Shown one piece after another: positions 18,570 to 26,241 of a stretch of 64,000 nt of DNA. The first letter of the stretch is position 1, and every line of letters starts with the position of its first letter. The notes below the pieces were generated by a model. The model did not search any database. It worked only from the letters and a program-made list of their open reading frames with translations, and was not told the origin of the DNA. The stretch comes from Mesoterricola silvestris (GTDB lineage: Bacteria; Acidobacteriota; Holophagae; Holophagales; Holophagaceae). The DNA is taken from assembly GCF_030295405.1 (NCBI RefSeq), contig NZ_AP027080.1, forward strand, positions 3,332,001 to 3,396,000, given 5' to 3'. The translations under genes were made by a program, and so were the position numbers.

Positions 18570-19877
18570 ATGAACCATAGGGATATCTATGCCCGCAAAC
18601 GCGTGCCGGCGGAGGAGGCCGTCACCCACATCCGCTCCGACAACGACGTCATCGTCGCCATGTGCGCCTCCGAGCCCCAGGGATGCATGTCGCAGTTCCA
18701 CACCGTGGCCGACCGGGTGGAGAACGTCCGGGTCTTCTCCTGCCTCACCCTCAAGCCGTACGATTTCTACATGCGGCCCGAGATGAAGGGGCACTTCGAA
18801 CTGGCCAGCTGGTTCCACGCGCCCGGATCCCGGGAATCCCTGAAGAAGGGGCTCGGCCTGGTGACGTACGTGCCGAACATGCTCCACCGCGCCGCCAGCG
18901 ACCGCATGCACGCCCATGTGCCCGACATCTTCTTCGGCACCTGCACCCCCCCGGACAAGAACGGCTTCGTGTCCCTCTCCCTGGGCCTCACCTACGAGAA
19001 GGACGTCATCGAAAGGGCGAAGACCGTCGTCCTGGAGGTCAACCCCAGGCTCCCGCGCACCCTGGGCGATACCCAGATCCACGTGTCCCAGGTGGACTAC
19101 TTCGTGGAGCACGACCAGGAGGTGCCCGAACTGCCCGCACCCAACCCTTCGGCCACGGACCACGCCATCGGCGCCTACATCGCGGACCTCGTCGAGGACG
19201 GCTCCACCATCCAGCTGGGCATCGGCGGCATCCCCAACGCCGCGGCCCTGGCCCTCAAGGACAAGAAGGACCTGGGCGTCCACACCGAGATGTTCGTGGA
19301 CTCCATGATGGAACTCTACGAGCAGGGCGTCATCACCAACCTGAAGAAGGGCTTCTGCCCCGGGAAGTTCGTCACCACCTTCGCCATGGGCTCCCGCAAG
19401 CTCTACGACTGGCTGGACGACAACGTCGCCGTGGACTTCCAGCGGGGGCGCTGGGTCAACGACCCCGCCGTGGTGGCCCGCAATTCCAGGATGGTCTCCG
19501 TGAACACCTGCATCTCCGTGGATTTCACGGGCCAGGTGGCCAGCGAATCCATCGGCGTGAACCAGTACTCGGGCACCGGCGGCCAGTCCGACACCGCCCA
19601 GGGCGCCGTGGCCGGCACCGACGGCCTGGGCAAGAGCATCATCGCCTGCTACAGCACCGCCAAGGGCGGCACCCTTTCGACCATCGTGCCCACGCTCCCC
19701 GAAGGCTCCGCCGTGACCCTGCACCGGTCCTACGTGGACCACGTGGTCACCGAGCACGGCGTGGCCCGCCTCCGCGGCCGCACCGTGCGGGAGCGCACCC
19801 ACGAGCTCATCAACGTCGCCCACCCCGACTTCCGCGCCGCCCTCACGGAACAGGCCCGGAAGCTGGGCTACATCTGA
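18570..19877 (+). CDS. Acetyl-CoA hydrolase/transferase family CoA-transferase
   Basis: A 435-residue class I CoA-transferase of the 4-hydroxybutyrate/butyrate CoA-transferase group, which moves CoA between carboxylic acids, often from acetyl-CoA. The catalytic Glu is Glu240 in LGVHTEMFVDSMMELY. Other family signatures are QLGIGGIPNAAA (217-226) and NQYSGTGGQSD near the C-terminus. A strong GGAGG lies before the ATG. The stop codon directly abuts the stop of the convergent hydrolase gene. In this cluster it probably activates the imported acid; the true acceptor cannot be read from sequence. Confidence 0.9.
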   Translation: MNHRDIYARKRVPAEEAVTHIRSDNDVIVAMCASEPQGCMSQFHTVADRVENVRVFSCLTLKPYDFYMRPEMKGHFELASWFHAPGSRESLKKGLGLVTYVPNMLHRAASDRMHAHVPDIFFGTCTPPDKNGFVSLSLGLTYEKDVIERAKTVVLEVNPRLPRTLGDTQIHVSQVDYFVEHDQEVPELPAPNPSATDHAIGAYIADLVEDGSTIQLGIGGIPNAAALALKDKKDLGVHTEMFVDSMMELYEQGVITNLKKGFCPGKFVTTFAMGSRKLYDWLDDNVAVDFQRGRWVNDPAVVARNSRMVSVNTCISVDFTGQVASESIGVNQYSGTGGQSDTAQGAVAGTDGLGKSIIACYSTAKGGTLSTIVPTLPEGSAVTLHRSYVDHVVTEHGVARLRGRTVRERTHELINVAHPDFRAALTEQARKLGYI

Positions 19878-20675
19878 TCAGGCGGAATGCTTGGCCAGGA
19901 AGCCGAGGATGATGCTGTTGACCTCGGCGGCCTTCTCCACCACCACCACGTGACCGGAGTCAGGGATCACATGGAATTCCGAACCGGCAATCCCCCGATG
20001 CATGATCTCGCCGTACTTCCTGGGCTTGAGGACATCATTCTCCGCCGACGCGATGCAGGCGGGGACCTTGATGCGGCCCAGGTCGGCGGTGACGTCGAAG
20101 CGGAGGAAACACTCCAGGAGCCTCACGGCCGTGGGCAGGTCCAGGGCCGCGTAGCGCTCCTCGGCCAGGGGGACCAGCTCGGGGTGCAGGGCGAGGAAGG
20201 TCTCGCCGTACACGTCCGGGTAGGTGAGCCGGAAGAAGCCCGCGCCGTCCCCGAGCCGGGCCGCCAGGATCCAGCGTTCGATGATCGCGCGGCAGATGGG
20301 GTCGCTGTGGGAAACGGAGGCGATGATCGTGAGGGTGCGGCAACGTCCGGGATGGGCGATGCCCATCATGAGGTTCAGCTCCCCGCCGTACGAGGTGCCC
20401 ACCATGTGGGCCTTCCCGATGTGCAGCGCGTCCATGAGCGCCACCAGATCCTCCGCATGCTGTTCGAAGCTGTAGTCCCCTCCGGGATGATCGCTCCGCC
20501 CCTGGCCGCGCATGTCGTAGGTCAGCACCCGGTACGTCCGCGCGAGCTCCGGGAGCTGGTAGGCCCAGGAGGTGGTGTTCATGAACACCCCGTTGTTGAG
20601 GATCACCGGCTCGCCGCCGGCGGGTCCGTGGAATTCGTAGAACATCTCGATGTCATGGATGCGGATGCTCGGCAT
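19878..20675 (-). CDS. Alpha/beta-fold hydrolase (second)
   Basis: A 265-residue cytoplasmic hydrolase. It shows DMRGQGRSDHPGGDYSFEQHAEDL, typical of 3-oxoadipate enol-lactonase and meta-cleavage hydrolase relatives. The nucleophile elbow is MVGTSYGGEL with Ser95, an acid lies in ASAENDVLKP, and the His is in PDSGHVVVVEKA. A GGAGGAGG ribosome site precedes the ATG. It faces the CoA-transferase with adjoining stop codons and is divergent from the second condensing enzyme across a 346-bp regulatory region. Ring-fission product, lactone or beta-diketone cleavage are possible roles; none is shown. Confidence 0.87.
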   Translation of the reverse strand: MPSIRIHDIEMFYEFHGPAGGEPVILNNGVFMNTTSWAYQLPELARTYRVLTYDMRGQGRSDHPGGDYSFEQHAEDLVALMDALHIGKAHMVGTSYGGELNLMMGIAHPGRCRTLTIIASVSHSDPICRAIIERWILAARLGDGAGFFRLTYPDVYGETFLALHPELVPLAEERYAALDLPTAVRLLECFLRFDVTADLGRIKVPACIASAENDVLKPRKYGEIMHRGIAGSEFHVIPDSGHVVVVEKAAEVNSIILGFLAKHSA

Positions 20676-20827
20676 GGAAATCCTCCTCCGGGATGTCGGG
20701 GTGACACCGGCATTATGCCCCTCGCTCGCTCGAACGGTGCGATCCCGGGATCCCAACCCGGGGCAAAGGGGTCCGAAAAGGTCGCAATTGACTTACAACT
20801 CGCTTATTTACAGTAGATAGAATAAAC

Positions 20828-20840
20828 GATTCAGCTCTCA
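20828..20840 (+). promoter_or_regulatory. 13-bp motif, site C
   Basis: GATTCAGCTCTCA differs from site B (GAATCAGTTCTCA) in two bases. It lies 10 bases upstream of the TTGACA of the plus-strand promoter. At this promoter it is therefore upstream of the -35, unlike sites A and B, so it may act on the minus-strand hydrolase promoter or as an auxiliary site. Confidence 0.5.
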
Positions 20841-20849
20841 TTTTTTGGC

Positions 20850-20904
20850 TTGACAGGTTTTCCCATGGGTAGACAATTTCAAAGCAAACCAATCGTTCGT
20901 TTTC
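20850..20904 (+). promoter_or_regulatory. Promoter with 20-bp operator candidate (site E)
   Basis: A consensus -35 TTGACA at 20850-20855 is followed at 17 bases by a weak ACAATT (20873-20878). CAAACCAATCGTTCGTTTTC at 20885-20904 matches site D in 18 of 20 bases. The distance from the -35 to the repeat is 35 bases here and 37 at site D, so the geometry is conserved as well as the sequence. Confidence 0.58.
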
Positions 20905-21021
20905 TTTAGGCCCCCTCCCTCGGGGAGGCATGCCGAGCCGGGAAGATCTTCCCCCGCTCCGCGCATGGTCCGTGGTCACCGGCCCGACCCGCCCCGCGCA
21001 AGAACCCATACAGGAGCAGTG

Positions 21022-22014
21022 ATGGAACGTTACGCAACCATCGCATCCACGGGCTGCCATCTGCCTGGCATCCGGGTGCACAACGACGACCTGCGCAGGA
21101 CCTTCGCCCATCTTCCCGAGTTCGTGGACAAGATGGAGGCCTCCAGCGGCATCCGCTGCCGCTGGCACGCGCCCGAGGACTGGGCCACCAGCGACCTGGC
21201 CCTGCCCGCCGCGCAGCAGGCCCTGGAGCGCGCCGGCCTCAAGCCCGGGGACGTGGACCTGATCATCCTGGGCACCGATTCCCCCGACTACATCACCCCC
21301 GCGACCTCCGTCGTCCTGCAGCACAAGCTGGGCGCGGTGAACGCCGGGACCTTCGACATCGGCTGCGCCTGCGCGTCCTTCCCCACCGCCCTGGCCACGG
21401 CCGCGGGCTGGATCACCGCCAACCCCCTCATCAAGACCGTCCTGGTGGTGGGCGTCTACCTCATGCACAAGCTCACCGAGGCGGGCGATCCCATGGGCTT
21501 CTTCTACGGCGACGGCGCCGGCGCGGCCGTGCTGGTGGCTTCGGACCGCCCGGGATTCCTGGGCGCGGCAGCCCAGGCCGGCGGCGCCTACCACAAGCAC
21601 TGGGGCATCTATTCGGGCGGCACCTACGAGCCCGCCACGGTGGAATCCGTGAAGGCCGGGCGCACCATGGTGAAGATGATCGAGCGCTACCCCCCCGAGA
21701 TCAACCACGAAGGCTGGCCCCGGGTCGTGCGCAAGCTGGCCGCAAACTGCGGCTTCGCCATCCCCGACATCGACTTCATCGTCTTCACCCAGGTGCGAAA
21801 GGGCTCCATCGAGCTGGTCATGGAGAACCTGGGCCTGCCCATGGAGAAGACCCACACCATCATGGAGGAGTGGGGCTACACCGGCTCCGCCTGCATCCCC
21901 ATGGCCCTGCACGACGCCCTGGAGAAGAAGAAGATCCGCTCCGGCGACCGCCTCGTCCTGGTGGGCTCCGGCGTCGGCTACAACCAGGCCGCCTGCGCCC
22001 TGATCATGCCCTGA
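21022..22014 (+). CDS. KAS III (FabH)-like protein, second, with incomplete triad
   Basis: A 330-residue thiolase-fold protein. The nucleophile Cys117 is kept in FDIGCACASFPTAL. However, the FabH motif PHQAN is replaced by FTQVRKGS (Thr256 at the His position), and YGNTSAAS is replaced by WGYTGSAC (Tyr286 at the Asn position). It therefore lacks the residues needed for normal decarboxylative condensation. Non-decarboxylating acyl transfer, condensation of two acyl-CoAs, or retro-Claisen cleavage are alternatives. Glycine-rich LVGSGVGYNQAA at the C-terminus is normal. A CAGGAG site precedes the ATG. The gene begins a long run with porin and transporter genes behind site E. Confidence 0.84.
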   Translation: MERYATIASTGCHLPGIRVHNDDLRRTFAHLPEFVDKMEASSGIRCRWHAPEDWATSDLALPAAQQALERAGLKPGDVDLIILGTDSPDYITPATSVVLQHKLGAVNAGTFDIGCACASFPTALATAAGWITANPLIKTVLVVGVYLMHKLTEAGDPMGFFYGDGAGAAVLVASDRPGFLGAAAQAGGAYHKHWGIYSGGTYEPATVESVKAGRTMVKMIERYPPEINHEGWPRVVRKLAANCGFAIPDIDFIVFTQVRKGSIELVMENLGLPMEKTHTIMEEWGYTGSACIPMALHDALEKKKIRSGDRLVLVGSGVGYNQAACALIMP

Positions 22015-22135
22015 AGCCTTCCCGATTCTAGAACGGGTCCCCGGGACCCGGCACTGCGCAGCACCTGTAGTTCAACCTCCCCTCCACGGATCCGGGAATC
22101 CCAACCCCGTCCACCTCATCAACGAAGGAGCCAGA

Positions 22136-23428
22136 ATGAACGTCAAGCTCGCACTCATCGCCGCATCGGTCGCCGCCACGACCCTCCCGGCCCAGACGGC
22201 CCCCATCGCCGTCACGGGCGCCACCAACATCTCCATCTCGGGCCTGCTCTCCGTGGGCGTGAAGAACTCCGCCATCAGCCAGGGCAACGCCGCCGTGGGC
22301 CGCAACACCGCCACCGAGACCCACGTGGACGACAACACCTCCCGCCTGATCGTGGCCAGCAATTCCAAGATCGCCGACGGCTGGAACGTGCTGTTCCGCC
22401 TGGAGAGCCGCTTCACCCCCAACGTGCGCCCCGGTGACGCCCTCCTGCAGCCCCTGGGCGGGCCTCCCGCGGGCTACAGCGTCGGCGACGCCACGGGCTG
22501 GGCCGACGGCGACACCTTCGGCGGCGTCTCCTCCCCCTACGGCACCATCACCGTGGGCAAGTCGACCCTCTACTACACCGACACCATCTCCGCCGGGTAC
22601 CTGGCCCCCGTCCTGGAGCAGCCCGGTGAAAGCTACCGCATCTGGGACGCCAACGGCCTGTCGGCCTTCAACATCCTGTCCACGTACAACACCGGCACCG
22701 TCACCAACGGCGTGCTGGCCCCCACCACCCGCAACATCCTGGGCAACACCCGGTCCCGCAACGTCATCCGCTACGATTCGGTGTATTTCAAGCCCGATGC
22801 CGTCAGCATCCTCAACTTCTCCCTGGCCTGGTCCAAGAACGCCGCCGGCGCCCAGAACGTCTTCGTCTCCAACGCCAACGGCTCCACGTACGAGGGCGGC
22901 CAGACCGTCTACGCCAAGGGTCTCTACAACGGCCACGGGTTCTCCGTTTCCGCCAGCTACCTGGACCAGAAGTTCCAGGGGGTGCTCGCCACCGCCCCCC
23001 TCACCGAACTCAAGGCCACCCGCCTCGGCGCCTCCTACAAGATCCAGGGCCTGAAGTTCGGCCTGATCTACGACAGCACGAACATGGTCAACGGCATCAC
23101 CACCGGCACCGTGCTTTCCGACGCCACCCGCACCGCCTTCTCCGTGCCCGTGTCCTACAGCTTCGGCGACCACGGCTTCTACGCCACCTATTCCGCCGCC
23201 GGCAAGACCGCCTCCCTGGACAAGACCGGCGCCAAGCAGATCAACCTGGTCTACGACTACGCCATGACCAAGCGCGCCTTCATCGGCGTCTACTACACCA
23301 AGATCGACAACGACGCCAACGCCTACTACCAGCCCTTCCTCACCGGCTACAGCCCCTTCGGCGGATCCGCCATCGCAAAGGGCGAGAGCTGGCGCCAGGT
23401 CGGCATTATCATGAACTACTGGTTCTAG
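22136..23428 (+). CDS. Gram-negative porin, Porin_4-like
   Basis: The 430-residue product starts with a signal peptide (MNVKLALIAASVAATTLPAQ) and is then made of alternating beta strands with Tyr and Gly. Early sequence ISGLLSVGVKNS and SRLIVASNSKIADGWNVLFRLESRF resembles the first strands of betaproteobacterial general porins. It ends IIMNYWF, with the terminal Phe needed for outer-membrane insertion. AAGGAG precedes the ATG. It lies 121 bp after the condensing enzyme and 32 bp before livK, so it most likely carries the transporter substrate across the outer membrane. Confidence 0.88.
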   Translation: MNVKLALIAASVAATTLPAQTAPIAVTGATNISISGLLSVGVKNSAISQGNAAVGRNTATETHVDDNTSRLIVASNSKIADGWNVLFRLESRFTPNVRPGDALLQPLGGPPAGYSVGDATGWADGDTFGGVSSPYGTITVGKSTLYYTDTISAGYLAPVLEQPGESYRIWDANGLSAFNILSTYNTGTVTNGVLAPTTRNILGNTRSRNVIRYDSVYFKPDAVSILNFSLAWSKNAAGAQNVFVSNANGSTYEGGQTVYAKGLYNGHGFSVSASYLDQKFQGVLATAPLTELKATRLGASYKIQGLKFGLIYDSTNMVNGITTGTVLSDATRTAFSVPVSYSFGDHGFYATYSAAGKTASLDKTGAKQINLVYDYAMTKRAFIGVYYTKIDNDANAYYQPFLTGYSPFGGSAIAKGESWRQVGIIMNYWF

Positions 23429-23460
23429 ACCCCAAAATCCGCCCATCATCAGGAGGTTCC

Positions 23461-24645
23461 ATGAAACCGAAGAGCATTCTTCTCGGCGGCCTCGCGGTGG
23501 CCCTGGCCCTCGCGGCCGGCATCGTCTCGGCCCAGGACATCAAGATCGCCCACGTGTACGACAAGACGGGGGTCCTGGAGGCCTACGCCAAGCAGACCCA
23601 GACCGGTCTGATGATGGGCCTGCAGTACGCCACCAAGGGCACCATGATGGTCAACGGCCACAAGCTGGTGCTCATCGAGAAGGACAGCCAGGGCAAGCCC
23701 GATGTGGGCAAGTCCCAGCTGGCCTCCGCCTTCGCCGACGACCGGGCCGACATCGCCATCGGGCCCACGTCCAGCGGCACCGCCCTGGCCATGCTGCCCG
23801 TGGCCGAGGAGTACAAGAAGATCCTCCTGGTGGAGCCGGCCGTGGCCGATTCCATCACCGGGGACAAGTGGAACCGGTACATCTTCCGCACCGGCCGCAA
23901 CAGCTCCCAGGACGCCATCGCCAACGGCGTCGCCCTGGACAAGGCGGGCACCAACATCGCCACCCTGGCCCAGGACTACGCCTTCGGCAAGGACTTCGTC
24001 AAGGCCTTCAAGGGCGCCCTGAAGAAGGCCAAGCTCGTGCACGAGGAGTACCTCCCGGCCAACACCACCGACTTCACCGCCGGCGCCCAGCGCCTGTTCG
24101 ACAAGCTCAAGAACCTCAAGGGCCGCAAGATCATCTTCATCAACTGGGCCGGCGCCGGCAATCCGTTCAAGATCGCGGACCTGGACCCCAAGCGCTACGG
24201 CATCGAGATCTGCACCGGCGGCAACATCCTGCCGGCCCTCGCGGCCTACAAGCCCTTCCCCGGCATGGAGGGCGCGGCCTACTACTACTACGAGATCCCC
24301 AAGAACCCCATCAACAAGTGGCTGGTCGACGAGCACATGAAGCAGTTCAAGACCCCGCCCGACTTCTTCACCGCCGGCGGCATGTGCGCGGGCCTCGCGG
24401 TGGTCGAAGCCCTCAAGAAGACCCAGGGCAGCGCCAACACCGAAAAGCTCATCGCCACCATGGAAGGCATGTCCTTCGAGACCCCCAAGGGCAAGATGAC
24501 CTTCCGCAAGGAGGACCACCAGGCCATGCAGACCATGTACCACTTCAAGATCAAGGTCGACCCCAACGTCGCCTGGGCCATTCCCACCCTGGTCCGCGAA
24601 ATCAAGGCCGAGGAAATGCAGATTCCGATCAACAACAAGCGCTAG
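23461..24645 (+). CDS. livK: Branched-chain amino acid-type ABC transporter substrate-binding protein
   Basis: A 394-residue periplasmic binding protein of the LivK (Peripla_BP_6) type. The signal peptide ends VSA before QDIKIAHVYDKTG. The family features GPTSSGTALAMLPVAEEYK and AQDYAFGKDFVKAFKGALKK are present. Related proteins next to acyl-CoA genes often bind aromatic or fatty acids rather than amino acids, so the symbol marks the family only. AGGAGG precedes the ATG. A GC-rich stem-loop separates it from livG, which would favour higher expression of this component. Confidence 0.9.
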   Translation: MKPKSILLGGLAVALALAAGIVSAQDIKIAHVYDKTGVLEAYAKQTQTGLMMGLQYATKGTMMVNGHKLVLIEKDSQGKPDVGKSQLASAFADDRADIAIGPTSSGTALAMLPVAEEYKKILLVEPAVADSITGDKWNRYIFRTGRNSSQDAIANGVALDKAGTNIATLAQDYAFGKDFVKAFKGALKKAKLVHEEYLPANTTDFTAGAQRLFDKLKNLKGRKIIFINWAGAGNPFKIADLDPKRYGIEICTGGNILPALAAYKPFPGMEGAAYYYYEIPKNPINKWLVDEHMKQFKTPPDFFTAGGMCAGLAVVEALKKTQGSANTEKLIATMEGMSFETPKGKMTFRKEDHQAMQTMYHFKIKVDPNVAWAIPTLVREIKAEEMQIPINNKR

Positions 24646-24657
24646 GACGCACCGCGG

Positions 24658-24693
24658 CCGGCGGCGCGGGGGCCGACCCCCCCTCGCCGCCGG
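24658..24693 (+). promoter_or_regulatory. Intercistronic stem-loop between livK and livG
   Basis: CCGGCGGCG (24658-24666) pairs with CGCCGCCGG (24685-24693), and inner GGGGG pairs with CCCCC around a short loop. There is no T-run, so it is more likely an mRNA-stabilising or attenuating hairpin behind the binding-protein gene than a full terminator. Confidence 0.5.
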
Positions 24694-24735
24694 TCCCGCG
24701 AAGCGGCCCCGGGCGCCTTCCCCCCACGAGCATCA

Positions 24736-25494
24736 ATGACCTTCGCCCTTGAAACCCAAGATCTGACCATCCGGTTCGGCGGCCACGTGGCCGTCGACGC
24801 CGTGTCCTGCGGGTTCGCCCCCGGCACGCTGACAGCCATCGTCGGGCCCAACGGGGCCGGCAAGACCACCTATTTCAACCTCGTCTCGGGCCAGCTCAGG
24901 GCCACGGCCGGAAAGGTCTTCCTTCACGGGCAGGACATCAGCTCCGCCTCCGCCCCCCAGCGGAGCCGCCGCGGCATCGGCCGCGCCTTCCAGCTCACGA
25001 ACCTCTTCCCCTACCTCACGGTGCTGGAGAACATCCGCCTGGCGGTGCAGTCCCGGGCCGGCCTGGGGCTCAACCTCTGGAGCATCTGGAGCAGCCACCG
25101 GGAACTCATCGGCCGCGCCGAGGAGGTGCTCGAGACCGTCGCCCTCACCGGGAAGCGGGACTGGGCCGCCGCCGCCCTGCCCCACGGCGACCAGCGCAAG
25201 CTGGAGGTGGCCATCCTCATGGCCCTGGAGCCGGACGTCTTCATGTTCGACGAGCCCACCGCGGGCATGAGCGTGGACGAGGTCCCGGTGATCCTCGACC
25301 TCATCCGCGGCCTCAAGGCCCGCAGCGACAAGACCATCCTCCTGGTGGAGCACAAGATGGACGTGGTCCGCGAACTCTCGGACCGCATCATCGTCCTGCA
25401 CAACGGGGCCCTGGTGGCCGACGGCGCCCCGGCGGAGGTCATCGCCTCCCCCATCGTGCAGGAAGCCTATCTGGGCATCGAGGTGGCCAAATGA
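24736..25494 (+). CDS. livG: ABC transporter ATP-binding protein, LivG type
   Basis: A 252-residue ATPase of the branched-chain/acyl uptake transporter. Walker A is IVGPNGAGKTTYFNLVSG (about residue 35), the signature-region is ALPHGDQRKLEVAILMALEP, Walker B is VFMFDEPTAGMS and the switch His lies in LLVEHKMD. LPHGDQRKLE replaces the usual LSYGxQRxLE, a mild variant of the C-motif. The stop overlaps the livF start (ATGA). The ribosome site is weak, so it may depend on upstream translation. Confidence 0.92.
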   Translation: MTFALETQDLTIRFGGHVAVDAVSCGFAPGTLTAIVGPNGAGKTTYFNLVSGQLRATAGKVFLHGQDISSASAPQRSRRGIGRAFQLTNLFPYLTVLENIRLAVQSRAGLGLNLWSIWSSHRELIGRAEEVLETVALTGKRDWAAAALPHGDQRKLEVAILMALEPDVFMFDEPTAGMSVDEVPVILDLIRGLKARSDKTILLVEHKMDVVRELSDRIIVLHNGALVADGAPAEVIASPIVQEAYLGIEVAK

Positions 25495-26228
25495 CGAACC
25501 CGCTCCTGAAGCTCGACGGGGTCCATACCCACATCGGCGCCTACCACATCCTCCAGGGGGTGGACCTCCAGGTCGCCCACGGCGAGATGACCGTCCTGCT
25601 GGGCCGCAACGGCGCCGGCAAGACCACCACCCTGCGCACCATCATGGGCCTCTGGAACGCCTCCAGGGGGGCCGTGACCTTCGAGGGCGCGGACATCTCC
25701 GCCCTGGCCACCCCCGACATCGCCCGCAGGGGCATCGCCTACGTCCCTGAGAACATGGGCATCTTCGCCGACCTCACGGTGCGCGAGAACATGACCCTGG
25801 CCGCCCGGGGCGCCCGGCGCGTGGAGGAGGTGGACGCGGCGCGCCTGGAATGGATCTTCGGCCTCTTCCCGGCCCTTAAGAAGTTCTGGCAGCATCCCGC
25901 GGGCCTCCTCTCCGGCGGCCAGAAGCAGATGCTCGCCGTGGCCCGGGCCATCGTGGAGCCCCGCAAGCTCCTGCTCATCGACGAGCCCAGCAAGGGCCTG
26001 GCCCCCGCCATCATCCAGAACATGATCGCGGCCTTCCGGGAACTCAAGCAGACCGACACCACCATCCTGCTCGTGGAGCAGAACTTCAATTTCGCGCGGC
26101 AGCTCGGGGACCAGGTGGCCGTCATGGACAACGGCCGCGTGGTCCACGCGGGCCCCATGGCCGCCCTGGCCGAGGACGAGAAGCTGCAGCAGGACCTGCT
26201 GGGCCTTTCCCTGGGAGCCCATCAATGA
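25491..26228 (+). CDS. livF: ABC transporter ATP-binding protein, LivF type
   Basis: The 245-residue second ATPase. Walker A is LLGRNGAGKTTTLRTIMG, the C-motif is LLSGGQKQMLAVARAIV, Walker B is LLLIDEPSKGLAP, and the switch segment is ILLVEQNFNFA. IAYVPENMGIFADLTVREN matches the LivF Q-loop region. It starts inside the livG stop and is followed 13 bp later by livH with its own AAGGAG site. It partners LivG on the cytoplasmic face. Confidence 0.93.
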   Translation: MTNPLLKLDGVHTHIGAYHILQGVDLQVAHGEMTVLLGRNGAGKTTTLRTIMGLWNASRGAVTFEGADISALATPDIARRGIAYVPENMGIFADLTVRENMTLAARGARRVEEVDAARLEWIFGLFPALKKFWQHPAGLLSGGQKQMLAVARAIVEPRKLLLIDEPSKGLAPAIIQNMIAAFRELKQTDTTILLVEQNFNFARQLGDQVAVMDNGRVVHAGPMAALAEDEKLQQDLLGLSLGAHQ

Positions 26229-26241
26229 TCAAGGAGCGCAG

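Larger units (their letters stand above)
20676..21021. promoter_or_regulatory. Divergent regulatory region of the second hydrolase and the condensing/porin/transport genes
   Basis: This 346-base interval is AT-rich in its middle (20790-20910), unlike the surrounding coding DNA. It holds a copy of the 13-bp motif (site C), a TTGACA promoter, and a copy of the 20-bp motif (site E), all listed separately. A further TTGACT at 20789-20794 could be a -35 element, but I find no convincing -10 partner at the right distance. No open frame with a ribosome site is present before the ATG at 21022. Confidence 0.6.
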
